64,000 nucleotides of DNA from Hippasteria phrygiana. Lineage: Eukaryota > Echinodermata > Asteroidea > Valvatida > Goniasteridae. Below are positions 1-10,879 of the stretch, one piece after another. The notes under the pieces were generated by a model. The model had not been told where the DNA came from. It saw only the letters and a program-made list of their open reading frames with translations, and ran no database searches. Numbering within the stretch: the stretch's first letter is position 1; each line of letters begins with the position of its first letter. Position numbers and translations under genes: made by a program. The DNA lies in contig JAZGUH010000153.1 in assembly GCA_037893225.1 (NCBI GenBank), positions 1,674,001-1,738,000 on the forward strand. The letters are read 5' to 3'.

Positions 1-30
1 GCACACGCGCCCATGGAGTCGAGGATGATC

Positions 31-182
31 AGTGCCATACTCCGGAAATTACGCGCTCGCGATGTCTTGACGCGCATTTAGTTCACGCTGACGCAAATTT
101 CATGCACTAGCCTACAGTGAATCCCACGTGACCCTGTTTCAGCCAACCAGGATAAAGAACCAGCGAGAGGTGTGTTATAAAT
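31..182. repeat. Dispersed repeat R1, copy 1 (internally deleted)
   Basis: The stretch from 'gatgtcttgacgcgcat' through 'ccaaccaggataaagaacca' to 'ggtgtgttataaa' recurs at 40730-41046 in the same order. This copy lacks about 140 bases present in the other between the 'gacgcgcat' and 'cacgctgacgcaaattt' segments. No ORF or terminal repeat is evident. It is a dispersed repeat of unknown class. Confidence 0.7.
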
Positions 183-285
183 ATTTATATTCATATTCCC
201 CTGATTCTTAACCAATCAGACTGCTTCGTCTCATTTCGGTAGCGAGCCCCATAATTATGTTGTGCACAAAGCTAAGAACGTTTAA

Positions 286-432
286 TTCAAGTCGGTAATT
301 GGATTCGAAGCGCATGCATGTTGGGATGAGGATGTACGTACCGTCCTCTTGCGCATACTAAAACGGTATGCGCTATATCATAGGCCTACCCCAGCCCCGG
401 ACGAATGAAACCGTCCAATTACCGACTTGATT
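286..432. mobile_element. Foldback/MITE with AAGTCGGTAATTGGA arms
   Basis: The inverted arms 'tcaagtcggtaattgga' (about 287-303) and 'tccaattaccgacttga' (about 415-431) enclose about 110 bases with no coding potential. This is typical of a short non-autonomous inverted-repeat element. No clear target duplication was found. Confidence 0.55.
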
Positions 433-3257
433 TCAAGTCTGCTGTTAGAGCATTTTTAAAAGGGATTCCGAGGTAGGTTCGAACAGCTTTTTAACAACAA
501 TTTTTGGCCGACAGGCCATCCGCCGATTGCAGCAAATAAAAGAAGTTTTTTTTTTTTTTGGGGGGGGGGAATTTGGGGAGCTGGAACTCATTTGAGCCCA
601 TGAGGGCGCTATAACTTTAACGCATAGTGAAAGCGCGCATACAGGCTGCTCAAGTTCAATATGCCCAATTTTTGACGTTAGAATTTTTTTGTACCTCGAT
701 TTTTTGATGATACATGTATATAATTGATGTATATTTACTCTTGCCTTAAACGCGGTATTGGGGAAAATGGAAACATTTTGTCATTTAAAGGGTGCAGACC
801 AGTAAATGGGCCGAAAATTGCCTACGCTAGCCAAATCCCAAATCACGATTTGCGGGCCCTCAAATTCTCTGCTATTGGAGCATTTTGTGGGCCATGAACG
901 TGAGGGTTTGTAAAAGAGAAGGTTGGAAGCCGTGCACATGACTGCCAGCTTTTATTACTGTGAAATTCGGATGAAATTGGGCCCTATAGGTGCTCTATTT
1001 TGCAATGGAGCGTAGGTATCATCTTTGAAGCTGGCGATGGGCTACAGGACTACTTTTAGGGGGATCATCTTTGGATGGAAATTTCTCCCAAAAGTCATTG
1101 GTTAATCTCCATAAAATTGAACATAAACTAAAAACTGATGAAATAATAAGCTTTAGTTTGATGGGTGCCTCAAACACATTGTAGAGTCCTGAGTTTTTCC
1201 CCTGAATTTTAGAAGTTGGCGTACTTATCATTGGGCTCTATGGAAGTTTATTTACTGATATCTAACCTTAGGGGGAAAGCGCAAAACACAATGCGTGATC
1301 GCCATGGAAATTATTGATGTGCGCATGCACGAAGTTCGCACATGCGCATGCAAGTGCGTACATATGTGCATATACCAATAATCTCCACATGGAGATCGTA
1401 CATTGTCTTTTGCGCTTGCCTCTAAAGATGGCGGTATCCGCGAAACGATTTATGGACGGTAAGGTTTTCACTTCTTCCAGAAAAAACATGCCTGGTGATG
1501 TTATTGTTTGGGTAATTTGAATCCAATAGTGTCCTGGCAATTGTGACTCTCTAGAACGTAATGAGGAATGTTCTCCAAGACCAGTTTTCGAGTAATCATG
1601 GCATAAAGTCATGCAGGCCTACACGTAAAAAACAATGGCAGAAATAATTTTAAGATTTTTATATTTTTTATATTCAGTCTCCAGGTGCAATCTTGTTTTG
1701 ACTAAAGGCTGATAAAGTGGACAAATTTTACCTTTTTTATAGTGACATAGGCGCCGCGTGCACCACATGGTTATTCGAAAGCCGTTTTCATCCAAACATG
1801 TTTTCTGCACGGTTCCAATACCGTGCTGCTTCTTTCTCGTATTTTCGGATTGGAATAAGATACAAGGATAAATTTGATATCATCCGAAAGCCCATTAAGT
1901 CCCTTTTATACTGGTACGTTAAAAATCTCTTGGGAAATCTTCCTCAATATGCTGTAGATGGTCACAACTGTTACATCTACTCTCCTAAGATGTGAGTTCT
2001 ATTTGTTCATAACGATTAATGGAAGTGAACTTGATTGACCTCTATACCAGTATTGAGATTGGCCGAAAATGAACAATCCACGAAATCTGCAGTCAGTGCA
2101 GTGTTTAGGGGTCGCCGAGGACCCCAGAGCAACGTATGTTCTATGGTTTGTGCTTGCCGAAATGCACCTCTTAAAATACCCGTTTCTATTGGTCTAAAAC
2201 ACCTTTAGGGTAACACCTCAGGAATTCCAGATTTCAAAAGAGATTCATTAAAAATTCTGAAATCAGTAAACAAATCCTGACAAAAAATTCCTGACAAATC
2301 TTACCCTTGCTATACTTTTTTACCTCAATGCAAGCTTTCATAATGGGGCAAGCGGGCATAGTTGGCGTTTAAATTCTGTAAAAAAATCCAGAATTTGAAA
2401 CAAAGTTCATGGAATAACTATCCCTACATGTGTATGTGCACTGCCAAGCACAATCATTGAAGACGCCCATCTTTAACAGTTGGTCGACTCTCTGAGCGAG
2501 AGCTAACTAAAAGCTGGTACTTGATGAGGCACTTGATAATGAATCAAATGGGCAAATTATCTCATTTGTATCATATCCGGTGGATCAAATACAAGATTCA
2601 ATAATCTCTTGCGCATGTCATTGGACAGGTGGTTGAGAATGCTTGAGTTTGCGCAGTCAGTGCCTACGAAATATTTAATCGTCAGACACGTTAGATTCTC
2701 GATAAAAAACGACAAAGAGGTTCGTCCTTTATGAAAAAGTAAACAAATACTGACCATCCAATTATGCCGTAATATAAAATAGTGCAAGAAATTCAGTTTG
2801 TCGTATAGGTATTATGTAAAGCCCGAAGTCTTATCGATTTAGGTCATGCTGCGAGACGGACGTATAGCATGTGGTCCTATGGGATTAAATATGATCCTTT
2901 ACATTAGGAAAGTGTTTTACGAACCAGTCTCGCAGGTGAAACATGCCACTAAGACGAGATCTCGCATCCAGCTCACGTCCCGCCAAAGCCGCTCCATCAC
3001 CTCGGCCGGAAACTTAGCCGCGCGGTCTCAAAGCGGGGGGAAAAAAAGGAGAAAAACCCACGCACGTACGGTATGATATCGTCGGCAATCTCGAATCTGG
3101 CACCTGAAACACATTGGCTAAGATAGCAATTCTGTGTTCTGTTGGTTTAGGAATATGTGGGCGTACCAAGAGGTTTGCAAGTATTGGCAGCAAGAATCTG
3201 ATTTTGAAGACAGCTCTGTTTGTAAAGGAATCTTGCAGTAGGATTTATATGACTTTG
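433..3257. other. Intergenic or intronic DNA, no supported gene
   Basis: No domain, repeat body or RNA gene is recognisable in this 2.8-kb stretch. A T9G9 homopolymer junction lies near 546-569. At 1428-1458 an ATG in an 'AAGATGGCGG' (YY1-like) context opens 10 codons and is followed by GTAAGG, which could be a first exon with a splice donor, but nothing downstream supports it. Confidence 0.4.
1428..1458 (+). other. Possible first coding exon with donor site (weak)
   Basis: 'AAGATGGCGG' matches the YY1-type motif found at the start codon of some animal genes. The codons read MAVSAKRFMD and are followed by G|GTAAGG at 1459. There is no matching second exon, no TATA box and no conserved protein match, so chance is a real alternative. 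Confidence 0.15.
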
Positions 3258-3397
3258 TATGGGAAAATTATATAGCACTTTAATGAGTAACTAGGGTAAC
3301 ATTTAGCTTAAACTGATATACATGTAGTTGTTGCTATGAAAGCTTATGCAAAGGTTTACCTTAGTTACTCATTAAAGTGCTATATAACTTTTCCATA
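3258..3397. mobile_element. Foldback/MITE, about 42-bp arms
   Basis: The left arm (3258-3299) is nearly the exact reverse complement of the right arm (3356-3397). Both contain 'ttatatagcactttaatgag'. About 56 bases separate the arms. There is no coding capacity. Both ends abut TA-rich sequence. Confidence 0.75.
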
Positions 3398-3975
3398 TAA
3401 TTGCCTAACACGGCTACCCACCACGTACACTTAACGCAGTATGACTTTGTATAACAGCTTTATTTTCATGTTACTATGAATTAACATCTCAAGGCAATTC
3501 AAGGGAATAATCACTACTATTTCGCTTATTACACAGATGAACATTTCCATATTCATGAGGACATGCATCATGCCATCAAAGATACGACAGCAGTGTTTTA
3601 ATAGCTCTGCGTGTAAATTATATCAAACATTTCTAACCTTTCCTGGGCCCGGTTGCACCAAAGGTCTAAAGTTACGAACGAAAATGGGTTGCACCATCGA
3701 TGTATTACGACATGTACTAACTTCCTACCTGTGGTGTAAGACAAGTTAGTTTCGTGCAACCGAAAGAAATGACGACAAAACTGTTGCACCATCACAACTT
3801 ACGCATTGGTAGGAAATTACGTCTAGTGGGGAGGTGACTTAAATAGTTAGGATAGTCATACGCGCCAGTATGTCGGGTTGAAATACAGTGTCATTTTTTG
3901 GGTTTCATTATGCAAATATTGAAAACAATACATCTGCATGTTTTAACACCATTTGCAGTGTTAGTCCGGGGCATG

Positions 3976-4001
3976 CCCCCCCCCCCCCGGGGGGGGGGGG
4001 G
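3976..4001. repeat. C13G13 perfect homopolymer palindrome
   Basis: Thirteen C are followed directly by thirteen G. The tract is a perfect 26-bp palindrome made only of C:G pairs, able to form a hairpin or a G-rich structure on either strand. Confidence 0.9.
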
Positions 4002-4401
4002 ATAAACGCAAAGAAATGGAACCATTTTGGATTTTTCTGCTATTATTAGGGCCAATTCGACATAAGTTTTTGGATAAATAAGCATTATTGATTTCAAACA
4101 TTTGAGAAGGAGCATGAATGATCTAGCATCACACTAGACACGTTTTCGCAATTCGAAAACACGAAATTCGTGTTGAAAACGATTAGCAAATAAGTTATCA
4201 AGAAATCCCTAAGAGAATCGGTAGCTGAGGGAAAAGAACAACCAGACAGCAGTTTTACAAACCGTTATGGGGACTAGGATTCACGTATTTAGATTTCGTC
4301 CAAAAGCTTTACTTGTTTCTCCTAAAATATGACAACAATTATAGCAATGGATACGAGCTGAAAGAACGCACAAGTAGGGTCAAATAAAGTTAAGGTTTTG
4401 A

Positions 4402-4602
4402 ATCAAAGCATCTTCACATTTGGAAATGTTTACGAAAGAACACGACGCAACCATGGAATTACTCAGTCTTAAGGAAAAAGTCCAAGAGGCAAAGCTGCGT
4501 TACATGAATATAAAGATCAATAAATTGAGAAATGTCGGTCACCACAGCTTTGTTGATAATGATGATGATGATGACAATGAAGTGACATACATGCATTTGT
4601 AA
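4402..4602 (+). pseudogene. C-terminal fragment of a Myb/SANT-like transposon protein (tentative)
   Basis: The frame is open from 4402 with a first ATG at 4426 and ends at TAA 4600-4602. The product has a charged helical segment (KEHDATMELLSLKEKVQEAK, then LRYMNIKINKL) followed by an acidic D-rich tail. 'EH-TMELL' followed by 'KLRY-NIKI-KL' resembles the C-terminal coiled-coil of Myb/SANT-like proteins carried by Harbinger-type transposons. The N-terminal DNA-binding domain is absent: a TGA lies just upstream at 4399. It sits inside the 3641-4870 inverted-repeat element, which fits. Homology is from memory and untested. Confidence 0.4.
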
Positions 4603-4935
4603 AGAATCAGTAATTATCCGAATAAAACATAATTAAATGTAAAAATGCTGGGTATCAGTTGCTATCTGATTTCGGAAATGTGACTTGCGTCTGTCCCCAT
4701 ACAGTTATACACTAGTACATGTCCTACGACGGTGTCGTAAGATACGCTTTTTAGGACCAGCCTAAGAGCTTTTTGGTGCAACCGCATGTTACGACATGTC
4801 TTAGGGCGGTCCTAAATTCCTTACCTTACGACAAGCATGTAGGACATGTTTGGTGCAACCGGGCCCTGGAGTATAGGTACGATGTTTGACTTGACTTTGT
4901 TGATAAACAACTTGTTCTGGATTATTCCAGTTTAG

Positions 4936-5094
4936 AGTACCGAAGTCTGACGTCAGTTGGCGCGACAACTGGCTCCAGACAAATGCCGATTTCGACTGTT
5001 CCTTTGTTAACAGCCAGTCATGCAAACACATCGACACAAAATAACAAAAGTATTCTGGTTCCAAACATTGCATTGACGTTATCACTTCGGTACT
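4936..5094. mobile_element. MITE with AGTACCGAAGT ends, copy 1
   Basis: The ends 'agtaccgaagt' and 'acttcggtact' are perfect inverted repeats. The interior ('tgacgtcagttggc', 'gttaacagccagtcatgcaa') recurs at 37193-37342, and its left third recurs at 51230-51285. The element has about 159 bp and no ORF. Confidence 0.75.
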
Positions 5095-6060
5095 CGAAAG
5101 TAGCCAATTTTCTTCAAAACTTTGTTGAGTTATTTTGACGGATTCATTCTATTGCTGTTATTTTGCTCTTTTTCCAAAGAGTTCATTGTATAACCAAGCA
5201 AAAGTAGCGAACTCTTGCAGATACCGATCGAAAGATTTTCCAAAATTGAAAAAGCAAAACAAAAAACAAACACGTCGTTTCACTTCGAGTGAAAGCAAGA
5301 ATAGGCCTAGACCATGTTTGTATATTTGTAGCAGAATATCCATTGCAGGTTTTCTTGAAAATAAGCCATTTTTGCGAAATGTGCTCTTAACTAGTTTAAG
5401 CCTAAAGGAGTCCGACCAAGCTTTGGGCAAGATGGATGCGGCCATGTTAGGGGCCATATTGTGCAATAAGCTACGTTTTGCATGATTGCAAGCATTGATT
5501 GCATTCAGTTACCCGAGCTTGGGATTGGCAAAGGGACGGTATGTGGTGGATGCACCCATTTAATGGCTGTCCGTGTCAGACCACTACGTGGCCAATATGG
5601 CAGCTAGAGTCAGGCTCTCCGGTGACTTAATGGTGTTTGCTGAACCAGCGATTTATGTCCACACAATTAACAACCATTCCTCCATTATTGAGAGGCCGGT
5701 AATAATTGATGGGATCTTGCAGGCGACAATATTTATATGGCTAACATTGATATAGAGGCGTGCGATTTCACCAAATATTGCAGAAAAAAATATGCAACTT
5801 ATTACACCTTTACAGAAATAATGTTGTTTGCGAGGAAATTGTTCAAACACATTGCCACGGTGACGTCCGTCCTTTCGAGTTTTAATAGGTTTTTTTGCAG
5901 ACGGACTAAGCTAATGGGGGCCGTGATATTTAGCTTGGATACAGTGGCGCCATGTAGGGACATACTTTAATGGTCGGCAACAAAATTGAACATTGCTTTG
6001 TAATAAAAATGGATAACTGTCATTCCGGAGAAAACCTACAAAACATTCGACCATCAATGC
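5095..6060. other. Dispersed repeat and unclassified DNA
   Basis: 'cttcaaaactttgttgagttatttt' near 5112 and the next 300 bases resemble 34505-34760 loosely, so an old interspersed repeat is likely. No reading frame shows family motifs. Confidence 0.35.
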
Positions 6061-6231
6061 TGATTGCTGCATAGGGGTAAGGGGGGTATTTACCCCCCCC
6101 CCCCCAATATTTTCAGAGTGCCCTTTTTCTTCTTTTTCTTTTTTGTACCCCAAAAATGTCCGTCCCACAACAAATCTAAACCCTGCCCTCTACATGTATC
6201 TGCGACATACCTGTGTTTAATGTCGCAAGCT

Positions 6232-6830
6232 ATAGGAACGGAACCCGTAAGTAAACAATCGACCCAACATTAAAATAATTTCCTTCATGCTGCTGGCCCT
6301 AGTGTGCCCTCAATGGAAATTTAAGTGACCCCTGTTCCCCCCACTGAACAATGTTAGTGGCCCCTGTGCCCCCACTGAAAAATATTAGTTCCCCCTGTGC
6401 CCTAAAAATGTTAGTGCCCCCTGTGGCCCCGATTTATCGAGTGCCCTTTTTCACGTCTACCCCCCCCCCCCCCCCAAATAGAAATGACCTTGCTATGCCT
6501 ATGAACGGGGCCCGTATAAGTACACAATCGCCGCAACAATAAAATAATTTCCTTCATGCTGCTAGCCCTAGTGTGCCCTCACTGGAAATTATAGTGCCCC
6601 ACTGAAAAATATTAGTTCCCTCAGTGCCCCCACTGAAAAATTTAGTTTCCTGTGCTCTCACTAAACATGCTGGTGCCCCCTGTATCCCCACTAAAATGCT
6701 GGTGCCCTCCGTGCCACAGCCAGTTGCGAATGCTGGTGCCCCGGGCCCTCACTTAAAATGCTGTTGCCATGCATGGACCCCCCATTCATAATTATTGTGT
6801 CCCCAATGAAAATCCTTGGCAACATCACTG
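6232..6830. repeat. Degenerate minisatellite with a 267-bp segmental duplication
   Basis: A unit of about 28-30 bases ('gtgccccctgtgcccccact' plus 'gaaaaatgttа'-like filler) repeats imperfectly. The block beginning 'aaaataatttccttcatgct' at about 6273 starts again at about 6540, so a segment of about 267 bases was tandemly duplicated. A C-run (6459-6475) lies inside. The 'gtgccctttttcacg' flank also occurs at 8360-8400. Confidence 0.7.
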
Positions 6831-7017
6831 CACAATTTTCCCTAAATTGTTAAGAGTACGTAGCTGGCCATTCTAAGCTGTGCAAACAATATGAATCTAT
6901 GCCCTTTCCAATGCACTCCGGTCGAATGTGTGGAAGGAGCTGGATTCAAACACTCTCGTTGTTCAAAATAATACAAGTTGTTGGCTCAGTGGAAGAGCAA
7001 GTGGCGCACTACTAAAG

Positions 7018-7508
7018 TTAAAGGTAGTGTACACGATTGGTAATTCTCCAATTTCTTTTTACTGCATTATTATGAAATACCCTACTAGACTGTAAGTTAA
7101 TAGTAGTCTCAATCATCCTGTGAAATTATGGCACCAGGTGTGCAGTCGTTGTCAAGAAAAGTGAAAATTTATATCGTCTTCCAACGATTTCCAGCTGGAA
7201 ATCGTTGGAAACTGCCCTGTAGCCTTTAGTCAAGGCACGCGTGGCTACCCGGACGAGTGGCGCGCCCTGTATACATGCTGGCATTAAGGGCGCTTTACGT
7301 GTCCAGGTAGCCACGCGCGCCTTGACTAAAGGCTATCATCCGGCCGACGGTTGAAAACGAGCGCCGTTTTTCTCTCGGTTTTTTCGCCATCCAGCAACGC
7401 AAAACTTTGAACAGGTCAGTGGAACGATATTTCCTATAACATACTAACCCCCAAATCCGCCCATTTTTGAAATTTGCCACAATGACCAATCATGTACACT
7501 GCCTTTAA
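7018..7508 (+). mobile_element. TTAA foldback family F1 (AGGTAGTGTAC), copy A
   Basis: The element starts TTAAAGGTAGTGTACACGAT and ends with the reverse complement ATCATGTACACTGCCTTTAA, so TTAA lies at both edges. Inside are a perfect 28-bp palindrome (7181-7208) and a nested foldback (7221-7334). Its 491 bp code for nothing. Related copies lie at 17415-18216, 21681-22127, 31375-31862 and, truncated, before 40219. A TTAA target is typical of piggyBac and Kolobok superfamilies; the assignment to either is inference. Confidence 0.85.
7221..7334. mobile_element. Nested foldback 'AGCCTTTAGTCAAGG'
   Basis: Arms of about 33 bp, 'agcctttagtcaaggc' plus 'gcgtggctacc' facing its complement, surround about 48 bases. 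The same unit lies inside F1 copy D (31577-31687) and, with its left tip missing, at about 40001-40084. It is absent from copies B and C, so it is a later insertion or a subfamily marker. Confidence 0.8.
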
Positions 7509-7514
7509 CATCTA

Positions 7515-7972
7515 CTATGTAAAGTAAGTACTTGGCAGTACTTGGATGGGTAACCACACAATGTAGCGTACCTGGTAACTATTGTAGGACCCTTTTGGGC
7601 AGGTTTGGGCTAGCCCATTTGAGACCCAAGTGGGCCCAATCGGCCAAAACCGTATGGGGCCCACTCAGTTGCCCATCAAAGGCCCCACAAGGCTTGCTGG
7701 CTTGGAAATAGTGCATTAATTGTTCTGGGGCAAGACAGGCCCTTATTCATCTCAAAAGGTCACGTCCTTCGGATGGGACGTTAAGCTGGAGGTCTCGTGT
7801 GCTCTATGGGATCAGTGCACGTAAAAGAACCCAGAGCACCTGTCGTGAAAGAGTAGGGTTGCCCCGGTGCTTCTGGTGCCCTCATCACACATCCTGTAAT
7901 TGGCGCTTGCGTTGTTGGATGTTGAATGAAATAAAATAAATAAAATTGAGTTACTAAAAAGTACATGAGTTG
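7515..7972 (+). mobile_element. 5S rRNA-derived SINE (SINE3-like)
   Basis: 'gtacttggatgggtaacc' near 7532-7551 matches the internal promoter region of 5S rRNA (usually AGTACTTGGATGGGTGACC). About 200 bases on, 'cggatgggacgttaagctgg' and 'cacgtaaaagaaccca' match the conserved central region seen in deuterostome SINEs. An AT-rich 'aaataaaataaataaaa' tail ends it near 7948. The 5' part of the 5S sequence is lost. The class call rests on remembered motifs. Confidence 0.6.
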
Positions 7973-8425
7973 TTTTGTAACAGAAATTTTACATTGTTTA
8001 TTTTTTGCAATTTAATGTTAATGACAGCAATTTTTTAAATTTAAATTTAAATTAAATTGCATGTCTTTCAAAACAAATCTATTGATCAAGAAGTGGTTAT
8101 ATAACGAATGTTTTTTCACTTCTCACAGCCAATGGGCCATTCAGATCTTATACAGGGTGTCTACAAAAAATACCCTTCCCAGGGTTGCAGCAGAATTCGA
8201 AAAAATGAAATGCTATTTCTACTTGTCTTAAATAATTGTGAAGCATATTTATTTGTACTATTTCCCGAAAAATTTCCACTTTAAACAGCAGGAAAATTAT
8301 GTCCCCGCTCCCTTTTTGAGCTGTAAAAAATCCCTGTCTACCTCTCAGCATGGATATATCGGGTGCCCTTTTTCACGTTTACCCCCCAATAAGAATGACC
8401 TTGCTACGCCTATGGGAATTCCTTG

Positions 8426-9409
8426 TAAACTCTTAAAAAAAATTCGGAAAGTTTTTCCACATATTTATACCTCGGTTATTTGAGACCCGTTTGTATCGTG
8501 TTGCATATCAGTGAAAGGTTCATCATTCCCCTTCACAACGACACCACATTTGTAACAATCACTTACTTCACGGCTGAGTACCTCTCCTGTGAATACAGGT
8601 GGGTCTCAAACAGAATGTGCCAAATTTGCCAATATCTGTGCTTAGCATATTGATTCTGTTGTTTTAAGTTGTTTAGGGGATTGGATTTGTTTCGAATGAG
8701 AAAGTGCCAGGACAGGATTAGCAGTTTTACAGGTGGTTGAACATGGATGAATGCACAGTGAGTCTTTGGTGCTGGTCATTTTTCAAAGTGGTAATTTGGT
8801 GTGTAATCCAAGCATCATCAATTCATCATGCCAAGATTATCCAACGTGGAGAAGGCTCGTGCTATAGGGCAGCTTCAAGCTGGTGTTCCCCAGAACCAAG
8901 TTGCGGCAATTTTTGGAGTGAACCCTAGTACCATCTCCAAATTGAAAGCAAAATTACGTGAAACTGGTGATGTCAAGGACAGACCAAGAAGTGGGCGTCC
9001 CAAGAAGACAACACCCCAAGAAGACTGGTGAGCAGCATGAGGAGGTGGTGCCAGGCTGTTGTGGCTGCGTGTGGTTGTTCCACCCGCTATTGATGTTTAT
9101 AGTGACTGTTGTTTGTGTAATGAATACAGTGTCAAATTGCCAATATGTCTTCTTTATTCCTGGTTACTGACACAATTGGTTGTTCTGTTGAGCACAGATA
9201 ATGGCAAATTTGGCACATTCTGTTTGCGACCCACCTGTTTTCACAGGAGAGGTACTCAGCCGTGAAGCAAGTGATTGTTACAAATGCGGTGTCGTTGTGA
9301 AGGGGAACGATGAACCTTTCACTGATATGCAACACGATACAAACAGGTCTCAAATGACCGAGATATAAATAAGTAGAAAACAATTCCAAACATTTTTTGA
9401 GGAGTTTAT
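8426..9409 (+). mobile_element. Tc1-like element with about 220-bp terminal inverted repeats
   Basis: The left end (8426 to about 8645, starting 'taaactcttaaaaaaaattc') and the right end (about 9185 to 9409) are long imperfect inverted repeats of each other. Shared blocks include 'gtttgtatcgtgttgcatat', 'agtgaaaggttcatc' and the region around 'ctcctgtgaa'. TA dinucleotides sit at both edges, as expected for the Tc1/mariner superfamily. Between the arms is a shrunken transposase gene (8828-9093). The whole is about 985 bp, against about 1.6 kb for typical full-length elements, so this is an internally deleted copy. Confidence 0.85.
8828..9093 (+). pseudogene. Internally deleted Tc1-like transposase
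   Basis: The ATG at 8828 opens a 67-residue frame ending at TGA 9029-9031. It contains a paired-like helix-turn-helix (VEKARAIGQLQAGVPQNQVA, then IFGVNPSTISKLKAKL) and the basic GRPKKTT motif, which together bind transposon ends. In a different frame, 9037-9093 encodes MRRWCQAVVAACGCSTRY and a stop, matching the usual Tc1 C-terminus (MRRRCQAV-A---STRY). The catalytic DDE/DDD core between them has been deleted and the junction is frameshifted. The element cannot move itself, but the HTH peptide could in principle still be made. A sister C-terminus lies at 42050-42283 on the minus strand. Confidence 0.85.
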
Positions 9410-10467
9410 ATGAACAACTGCGCAATTAAAACTACATTTACAAAGAAGTTCTGTTATCATACAAGGTTCTGTTTTGCCTTGTTCGTTCACAAAGAATCTA
9501 CTGTTATCTTACATGAATCTCATTACGCGGCAGCTGACCAATCAGAATTGAGGAAATTTGTGCTCGCAAAAACCATGTTAATTTGCTGTGTTTTAGTCCA
9601 AAAACACACTTTCCTGATCATAATATGTAATTTGTCAGTCAATTCATGTACAAAATTTCTTCTATCCGAACAGTATTTTTAAAATTCCATTATTACATCC
9701 CCGTTCATGTTCAAAATATCGAAACAGTTGATGGCGAACTATGACTTCATAGTGGCTCGACCGAATGAATATAAAACCAAACTGTGCCCTGGGGTCCTCT
9801 ATAACCCTATTGATTTTGGACCCCATAGGTCATTTAGTTCAGTGTATTCGTTTCTTATAAAAGAATGGGGATATTAACAACCTTTCAAAAAAGACGCCAA
9901 AATAGCGATGTGCAACAGAAAATCCTTTTAAAACCAAATGCAAGGCATTGAACCGTCACAGCGTATATCAGAAGACAACTGGGGGTACCTTGTGAAAAAC
10001 AAAATAACAGGTAGCTGTAAACAAAATGAGGTACAGATTCAGCAACACAACTGGGTCAGACGACCACAGCAGTCAGTCAGGTCATACGGTGACTGTACTC
10101 TGCCAATTCGTGAACACTCGTGGCTAGCTGCCCGTTTAACTTGGCGCCGCTTGATTCTCATTGATTTGTCCATAAAATGAGGATTTGCTGTCGGACAAAA
10201 AGAGCGCTTTCAGCAACCTGGACTTGAGTCTGTTTAATGAAAGTCAATAATGTGCAACGTGTACTTTCTGAGCCCTGGGGTTAGAGATACTGTGCCACGC
10301 CAGGAAGAATATGCGGTTACAGTTCATACAACATAAAGCGCTCATGTTTTTTTTCTTTCTCCTCATCATCAACATCCTCACCCCGGTGAATCATGTTTAG
10401 CCCAGGGTCATGACACGCGTGCGGACGGTGTGACGTGAATCATGTGAGCAGGACCGAGCATAATTAT
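9410..10467. other. Unclassified DNA, no supported gene
   Basis: No motif-bearing frame, RNA gene or clear repeat was found in this kilobase of mixed composition. Confidence 0.4.
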
Positions 10468-10646
10468 GATGCACGATATGGGGCAGAGGGACCTCCCCCC
10501 CCCCCCTTTTGTGTTGGTCATTGTGTTCCCGGAATATCAGGAATTCTTTTGAGATATCTAGGGGATGTGTTAGGTAACAATAGTCTGGAGAGTGTATAGG
10601 GTATAGGGACAAAAGGGGGGTACCCCTCTGCTCCATATCGTGCTAG
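10468..10646 (+). mobile_element. CACGATATGG MITE, copy 1
   Basis: The ends are 'gcacgatatggggcagaggg' and the near-complementary 'cccctctgctccatatcgtgc'. A C-run follows the left end and a G-run precedes the right end, continuing the inverted repeat. The middle ('ggtcattgtgttcccggaat', 'ggatgtgttaggtaacaa') is shared by all four copies in the window. Confidence 0.85.
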
Positions 10647-10662
10647 GTAAAGGACTGCATAT

Positions 10663-10852
10663 GATGCGCGATATGGGGCAGAGGGAACCCCCCCCCCCTC
10701 TTTTGTGTTGGTCATTGTGTTCCCGGAATCTCAGGAATGCTTTTCAGAGGTCTAGGGGGGATGTGTTAGGTAACAAGAGTCTGGAGAGTGTATAGGGTAT
10801 AGGGACAAAAAGGGGGGGGGGGGGGTACCCCTCTGCCCCATATCGTGCTGGG
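10663..10852 (+). mobile_element. CACGATATGG MITE, copy 2 (tandem to copy 1)
   Basis: It has the same ends and interior as copy 1, only about 17 bases away and in the same orientation. The short linkers 'gcatatgatgc' and 'gtgctgggtata' are similar in all copies. Tandem adjacency suggests duplication rather than two independent insertions. Confidence 0.85.
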
Positions 10853-10879
10853 TATAAAGGACCGAGTGCGAGATTGGGT

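Larger units (their letters stand above)
3641..4870. mobile_element. Candidate DNA transposon with GGGCCCGGTTGCACCAAA ends
   Basis: 'cctgggcccggttgcaccaa' at 3642 is mirrored by its reverse complement ending at 4869. These define about 20-bp terminal inverted repeats 1.2 kb apart. Subterminal copies of the TTGCACCA / TGGTGCAA word occur just inside both ends. The interior holds a C13G13 palindrome (3976-4001) and a short ORF (4426-4602) resembling the tail of a Myb/SANT-type transposon protein. Harbinger-type membership is inferred from that ORF. No transposase remains and no target duplication is obvious. Confidence 0.6.

Noticed and set aside
1268..1995. Frames at 1268-1612 (minus) and 1717-1995 (plus) as genes
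   Set aside because: No domain motif, no splice-consistent neighbour and no codon bias that I can judge by eye.
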